A stretch of 64,000 nt of DNA from an uncultured Collinsella sp. (GTDB taxonomy: Bacteria > Actinomycetota > Coriobacteriia > Coriobacteriales > Coriobacteriaceae): NCBI GenBank assembly GCA_902491765.1, contig CABUIY010000011.1, forward strand, positions 5,949 through 69,948, in the 5' to 3' direction. Below the pieces are notes generated by a model. The model did no database searches. It saw only the letters and a list, made by a program, of their open reading frames with translations, and was not told the origin of the DNA. Positions 60,917 through 64,000 of the stretch are shown piece by piece. A program made the position numbers and the translations under genes. Position 1 is the stretch's first letter. Each line of letters begins with the position of its first letter.

Positions 60917-62197
60917 ATGATTCGAGCTGCCCTGACGGTCGAAGAGGCCCTGGAGGGTATGAAGTCCCTGGAGCCCAAGATTAAAAACTATGCGCGCCTG
61001 GTTGTCCGCAAGGGCGTAAACGTTAAGCCCGGCCAGGAAGTCGTCGTTCAGTCTCCGGTTGAGTGCGCGCCGTTTGCGCGCGTGGTGGTCGCGGAGGCCT
61101 ATGCTGCCGGCGCCGGCCACGTGACGGTCATCTGGGCCGATGATGCCGTGACGAGGCTCACGTACGAGCATGTCGAGAAAAGCTATTTTGAGCAGACGCC
61201 CGAGTGGAAGCGCATGCAGCTGGATTCCTTGGCCCAGGATGGTGCCTGCTTTGTCTTTATCGAGGGTGCGGACCCCGCCGCCCTTAAGGGCATCGATCCC
61301 GCTAAGCCCGCTGCAGCTTCTAAGGCAAAGAACACGCAGTGCAAAGTTTTCCGCCGTGGACTGGATTACAACATCAATCCGTGGTGCATCGCCGGCGCTC
61401 CGGTCGTGGCTTGGGCGCGCGAGGTGTTCCCGGGAGACGCCGACGAGGTTGCAATCTATAAGCTGTGGAATGCGATTCTGCACACCGCTCGCGCCGATGG
61501 CCAGGACCCAGAGAGCGACTGGGAGCTCCATGACGCCGCATTCGAAAAGAACCTGCGTTTCCTGAACGACAATCGTTTCGACTGCCTGCATTACACCGCG
61601 GCAAATGGAACCGATCTGACGATTGGCATGACGAAGGGTCACGAGTGGGTCGGCGGCAAGGGCAAGACGCCCGATGGGCACCCCTTCTTCCCCAACATTC
61701 CCACCGAGGAAGTCTTCACTTCGCCCGATCGCATGCGCGCCGACGGTATCGTGTACTCGGCCATGCCGCTCATCCACCACGGCAATAAAATCGACGATTT
61801 TTGGATTAAGTTCGAGGGCGGCCGCGTGGTGGACTACGACGCCCGCGTGGGCAAGGCAACGCTCGCAAGTATCATCGATACTGACGAGGGCGCTGCTCAC
61901 CTGGGAGAGGTCGCGCTCATTTCCAAGAACACGCCGATCCGCGAAAGTGGTGTTCTGTTCTACGATACGCTCTATGACGAGAACGCTAGCTGCCATCTCG
62001 CGCTAGGTGTCGGTTTCCCCGAATGCATCGAGGGTGGGTACGACATGTCCAAGGAGGAGCTCCTGGAGCATGGTGTTAACGTCTCGAGCACGCACGTCGA
62101 TTTTATGATCGGCACGGACGACATCGATATTACGGGCATTACGCCTGATGGACGTGAAGTTGTGATTTTCCAGAACGGCCAATGGAGTTGGGAATAG
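60917..62197 (+). CDS. M29-family aminopeptidase
   Basis: Cuts N-terminal residues from peptides in the cytosol. The 426-residue length fits the AmpS/PepS (M29) family. Family landmarks are NYARLVVRKGVNVKPGQEV at the start, NIPTEEVFTSPD with the Glu ligands, the SGVLFYDTLYDENASCHLAL stretch and the closing HVDFMIGTDDIDI with His and Asp ligands. The ATG at 60917 has TGGAG 6 bases upstream; an ATG 12 bases earlier is possible. Probably a single gene before tRNA-Lys. Confidence 0.92.
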   Translation: MIRAALTVEEALEGMKSLEPKIKNYARLVVRKGVNVKPGQEVVVQSPVECAPFARVVVAEAYAAGAGHVTVIWADDAVTRLTYEHVEKSYFEQTPEWKRMQLDSLAQDGACFVFIEGADPAALKGIDPAKPAAASKAKNTQCKVFRRGLDYNINPWCIAGAPVVAWAREVFPGDADEVAIYKLWNAILHTARADGQDPESDWELHDAAFEKNLRFLNDNRFDCLHYTAANGTDLTIGMTKGHEWVGGKGKTPDGHPFFPNIPTEEVFTSPDRMRADGIVYSAMPLIHHGNKIDDFWIKFEGGRVVDYDARVGKATLASIIDTDEGAAHLGEVALISKNTPIRESGVLFYDTLYDENASCHLALGVGFPECIEGGYDMSKEELLEHGVNVSSTHVDFMIGTDDIDITGITPDGREVVIFQNGQWSWE

Positions 62198-62216
62198 TCC
62201 CAGACCGTGGTACAAT
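62188..62216 (+). promoter_or_regulatory. Promoter of tRNA-Lys
   Basis: TTGGGA (62188-62193), 17 bases, TACAAT (62211-62216), about 9 bases before the tRNA. The upstream box lies within the end of the peptidase gene. Confidence 0.6.
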
Positions 62217-62225
62217 GCCACCCGC

Positions 62226-62301
62226 GGGCCGTTAGCTCAGCTGGCAGAGCAGGGGACTTTTAATCCCAAGGTCCAGGGTTCGAACCCCTGACGGCCCACC
62301 A
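62226..62301 (+). tRNA. tRNA-Lys(TTT)
   Basis: Acceptor gggccgt / acggccc, anticodon loop acttttaat (TTT), T-arm agggttcgaacccct, encoded CCA. The last bases of the gene are repeated at 62458-62476. Confidence 0.96.
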
Positions 62302-62366
62302 TGGAATAGAAAGCGATCAACTCCGGTTGGTCGCTTTTTTGTTGCCGGTGCACGGGTTCGAACCCG
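62296..62366 (+). repeat. 71-bp direct repeat, copy A
   Basis: Covers the tRNA-Lys end, the terminator hairpin (aagcgatcaac / gttggtcgctt plus T6, 62310-62340) and the inverted T-arm. The copy at 63580-63650 has the same length and differs at 6 positions, all transitions. Confidence 0.9.
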
Positions 62367-62476
62367 TCGGGGCGCGGAGCTGAGTAAACGCGTGAGCGTT
62401 TGCCAGCGCAGCGCGCAAGGCGCGAAAGCGCCGCAGCGTTCGCGTGCGAAGCAGGCTGAACCCCTGACGGCCCACC
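62342..62476 (+). repeat. tRNA-tail cassette, copy 3 (Lys)
   Basis: Same plan as the Ser and Gly elements: a palindromic T-arm cgggttcgaacccg, then hairpins aaacgc-gtga-gcgttt (62386-62401), ggcgc-gaaa-gcgcc (62419-62432) and ttcgc-gt-gcgaa (62439-62450). It ends with gaacccctgacggcccacc (62458-62476), an exact 19-base copy of the tRNA-Lys 3' end at 62282-62300. Confidence 0.75.
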
Positions 62477-62494
62477 CAAAGAAAGGGAAACGAA

Positions 62495-63292
62495 ATGAAA
62501 ACAGATAGATACGGAATTAGCGGCAGCACATTAAAGATAATAGCGGCCATTTCGATGGTTCTCGATCATGTAAGCAGGATCGTCCTGACCAATGGAATCA
62601 TGACTCACGCATCGTACAATCAGATATCAGACGAGCAGTGGGCGATTCTAAGCGAGGCTTCGGATGTGCTTCATGTTCTTGGCAGAATTGCATTTCCCTT
62701 ATTTTGCTTTTTGATAGTTGAGGGATTTTTGCATACTCGTGACATAAAGAAGTACCTGCGAAATATGCTTGTCTTCGCAATCATTGCGGAGCCCATATAC
62801 GATTTCGTTCAAACCGGGCAACTATTTGACCTTCGGCAACAAAATGTTATGTGTGAGCTCCTGCTTTCCTTGGTCTTTTTGATTATTCTGGAAAAGATAC
62901 AAAGTCTTTCAAAATGGAAGAGGCACATCGCAGAAATTGCACTGATTGTTTTGACAGCACTGGCAGCTGAATACACTAAACTAGATGGCGGCGTGTATGG
63001 CATTCTGCTTGTGGCTGCATTCTATTTATTTCACGACAGCAAGGCCAAGATGTTCTTTGCTGCAGTATGCGCAGTGCTCCTTTCGTCATGCCATATAGTT
63101 GGCGGCGGATTTGAGTTTGCTACAGCTAATGTATTTAACCCTGATGTTGCTGCCGCGGTCGTTTCGTTGCTGCTTATCAATCTTTATAATGGCAAGCGAG
63201 GGCTGAAGCTGAAATACTTCTTCTACGTTTTCTATCCGGCACATCTTGCTCTGCTTTATGGTGTCTCACTTATTGTTTTGAACTGTCTTTAA
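62495..63292 (+). CDS. TraX-family membrane protein
   Basis: 265 residues with about eight membrane helices. The N-terminal TLKIIAAISMVLDHVSRIV, then LGRIAFPLFCFLIVEGFLHT and the later KRGLKLKYFFYVFYPAHL are typical of TraX, the family named for the F-pilin acetylase and common as chromosomal copies in gut bacteria. Its own job is unknown. AAAGGG precedes the ATG. Codon use and G+C (clearly lower than purC or the peptidase) suggest foreign origin; it sits between 71-bp direct repeats at a tRNA gene. Confidence 0.85.
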   Translation: MKTDRYGISGSTLKIIAAISMVLDHVSRIVLTNGIMTHASYNQISDEQWAILSEASDVLHVLGRIAFPLFCFLIVEGFLHTRDIKKYLRNMLVFAIIAEPIYDFVQTGQLFDLRQQNVMCELLLSLVFLIILEKIQSLSKWKRHIAEIALIVLTALAAEYTKLDGGVYGILLVAAFYLFHDSKAKMFFAAVCAVLLSSCHIVGGGFEFATANVFNPDVAAAVVSLLLINLYNGKRGLKLKYFFYVFYPAHLALLYGVSLIVLNCL

Positions 63293-63579
63293 TAACTCTC
63301 AAACAAGTCTCTGAAAGCAGAAACAAACTGACCCTAAGACTGCTTGTGAATTTCCGGAAGACCTGAGAGATGCGAGGATAGACAACGAGGGCTGCAGAAA
63401 GATGCTTCTCAGTTCTCTGGCGGATCGCACGTATCTGTATGAGGATCACTTCCGCACACTCATTAATAGCAGTGATAAACACGGCAGATCCTCAAAACAT
63501 GGGACTGCGGAGGTCGAACGATGCTTCGACAGCATGAATGGCAGCGAGAAAGTGAGTTCGGAAACATCCTTTGGATGCT
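63293..63579. other. Gene-poor stretch inside the repeat-bounded segment
   Basis: No convincing gene. One plus frame (about 63326-63612) reads like protein (EFPEDLRDARIDNEGC, then ADRTYLYEDHF) but begins inside a frame with no ribosome site and runs into the repeat. It looks like a decayed gene end. Confidence 0.4.
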
Positions 63580-63650
63580 CCACCATAGAACAGGAAGCGA
63601 TCGACTCCGGTTGATCGCTTTTTTGTTGCCGGTGCATGGGTTCGAACCCG
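63580..63650 (+). repeat. 71-bp direct repeat, copy B
   Basis: Second copy of the tRNA-Lys tail, terminator hairpin (aagcgatcgac / gttgatcgctt plus T6) and inverted T-arm, without a tRNA in front. Sequence after it differs from copy A. Confidence 0.9.
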
Positions 63651-63655
63651 AACTT

Positions 63656-63817
63656 CTCTATATATAAGAACGCTTGGCGAACAAAACCTGCCTTTTACCG
63701 ACGGGAAACAAATAGCTGATGCTTTTGGAGTAAAGTGGCGCTCCAGAGATGACCGATGCCTTAACACCTATAAACCAGCTGGTCATCGCCAATATCAGAA
63801 GCCAATGCTTCAGTTAT
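63656..63817 (+). pseudogene. C-terminal gene remnant
   Basis: An open plus frame without any start codon, beginning right after repeat copy B and ending at a TAA. It reads LGEQNLPFTDGKQIADAF and so on to QKPMLQL, with ordinary protein composition. I do not recognise it. It looks like the tail of a gene cut off when copy B was formed. Confidence 0.4.
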
Positions 63818-63839
63818 AACCTCAGGGACGCGACTGAGG

Positions 63840-64000
63840 GACATATTCATTTGTGAACAAAATATGGAGTGCCAGATTCCCGCCCGCGGGGGCCCTCCGG
63901 TCTGGCAATATATCTCCTTGCCGCGCGGCCCGGTCGAACCGGATCAGCCGCGGGGCGTGCACCTTGAGAACCGGATACTGCGAGGATGGACACTTCCGAG
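63840..64000 (+). promoter_or_regulatory. Probable rRNA operon leader
   Basis: The last 160 bases hold no gene. A hairpin tgccaga / tctggca (63870-63907) encloses very G+C-rich sequence, and ccttgagaaccggatactg lies near the end. Phrases of the type ttgagaact-ggata flank 16S and 23S genes in Gram-positive bacteria, so I infer that a 16S gene begins just beyond the window. Confidence 0.4.

Overview
The window is the replication-origin region of a chromosome from a high-GC, gut-type actinobacterium of class Coriobacteriia. A Collinsella-like genome is my best guess, inferred from gene content, GC, protein character and gene order; no database was searched. The origin lies near 23.6-27.2 kb. Left of it nearly all genes are on the minus strand, right of it mostly on the plus strand, so both arms are transcribed with the replication forks. 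dnaA, dnaN, recF, a DciA-like gene, gyrB and gyrA run leftwards; rpmH, rnpA, yidD, yidC, khpB, rsmG, parA and parB run rightwards, with three perfect parS sites between rsmG and parA.

Layout. 0-9 kb (minus): an ABC exporter, a NUDIX hydrolase, purD, purA, dnaB and the rplI-rpsR-ssb-rpsF operon. 9-15.7 kb: two tRNA-Ser genes, a TRIC-type channel, an exported bactofilin-like membrane protein, typA, two small unknown genes, a DUF151 nuclease and a tRNA-Ile/Ala/Ile cluster. 15.7-27 kb: a 179-bp palindrome, gyrA, gyrB, the DciA-like gene, recF, dnaN, dnaA and an unusual GHKL-ATPase/winged-helix gene directly upstream of dnaA. 27-33.6 kb: ribosome, membrane-insertion and partition genes, then rlmN. 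33.6-43 kb: ddl, a DinG-type exonuclease-helicase, two WYL regulators and a membrane M28-like protein that has lost most metal ligands. 43-52 kb: two sortase-type surface proteins, a thioester/Cna-B adhesin and an Ig-like-repeat protein, flanking tRNA-Gly and purB. 52-57 kb: a solute-binding sensor protein, a diguanylate cyclase gene broken by one TGA codon, a TSCPD protein and a Tat lipoprotein. 57-62 kb: a two-component system, purC, a small membrane protein and an M29 aminopeptidase. 62-64 kb: tRNA-Lys, a TraX-like gene between 71-bp direct repeats, gene remnants, and what looks like the leader of an rRNA operon.

Most genes are housekeeping. Four purine genes (purD, purA, purB, purC) are scattered through the window. 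The least ordinary signals are: (1) a family of hairpin-rich cassettes directly downstream of three tRNA genes, each carrying an inverted T-arm copy and ending in a copy of that tRNA's 3' end; (2) the dnaA-linked GHKL/winged-helix protein, flanked by two DnaA-box-like clusters sharing a 14-mer; (3) a nine-G tract in the promoter spacer of a surface-protein gene; (4) a Phe at the quinolone-resistance position of GyrA; (5) the 179-bp palindrome beside gyrA; and (6) the interrupted GGDEF gene.
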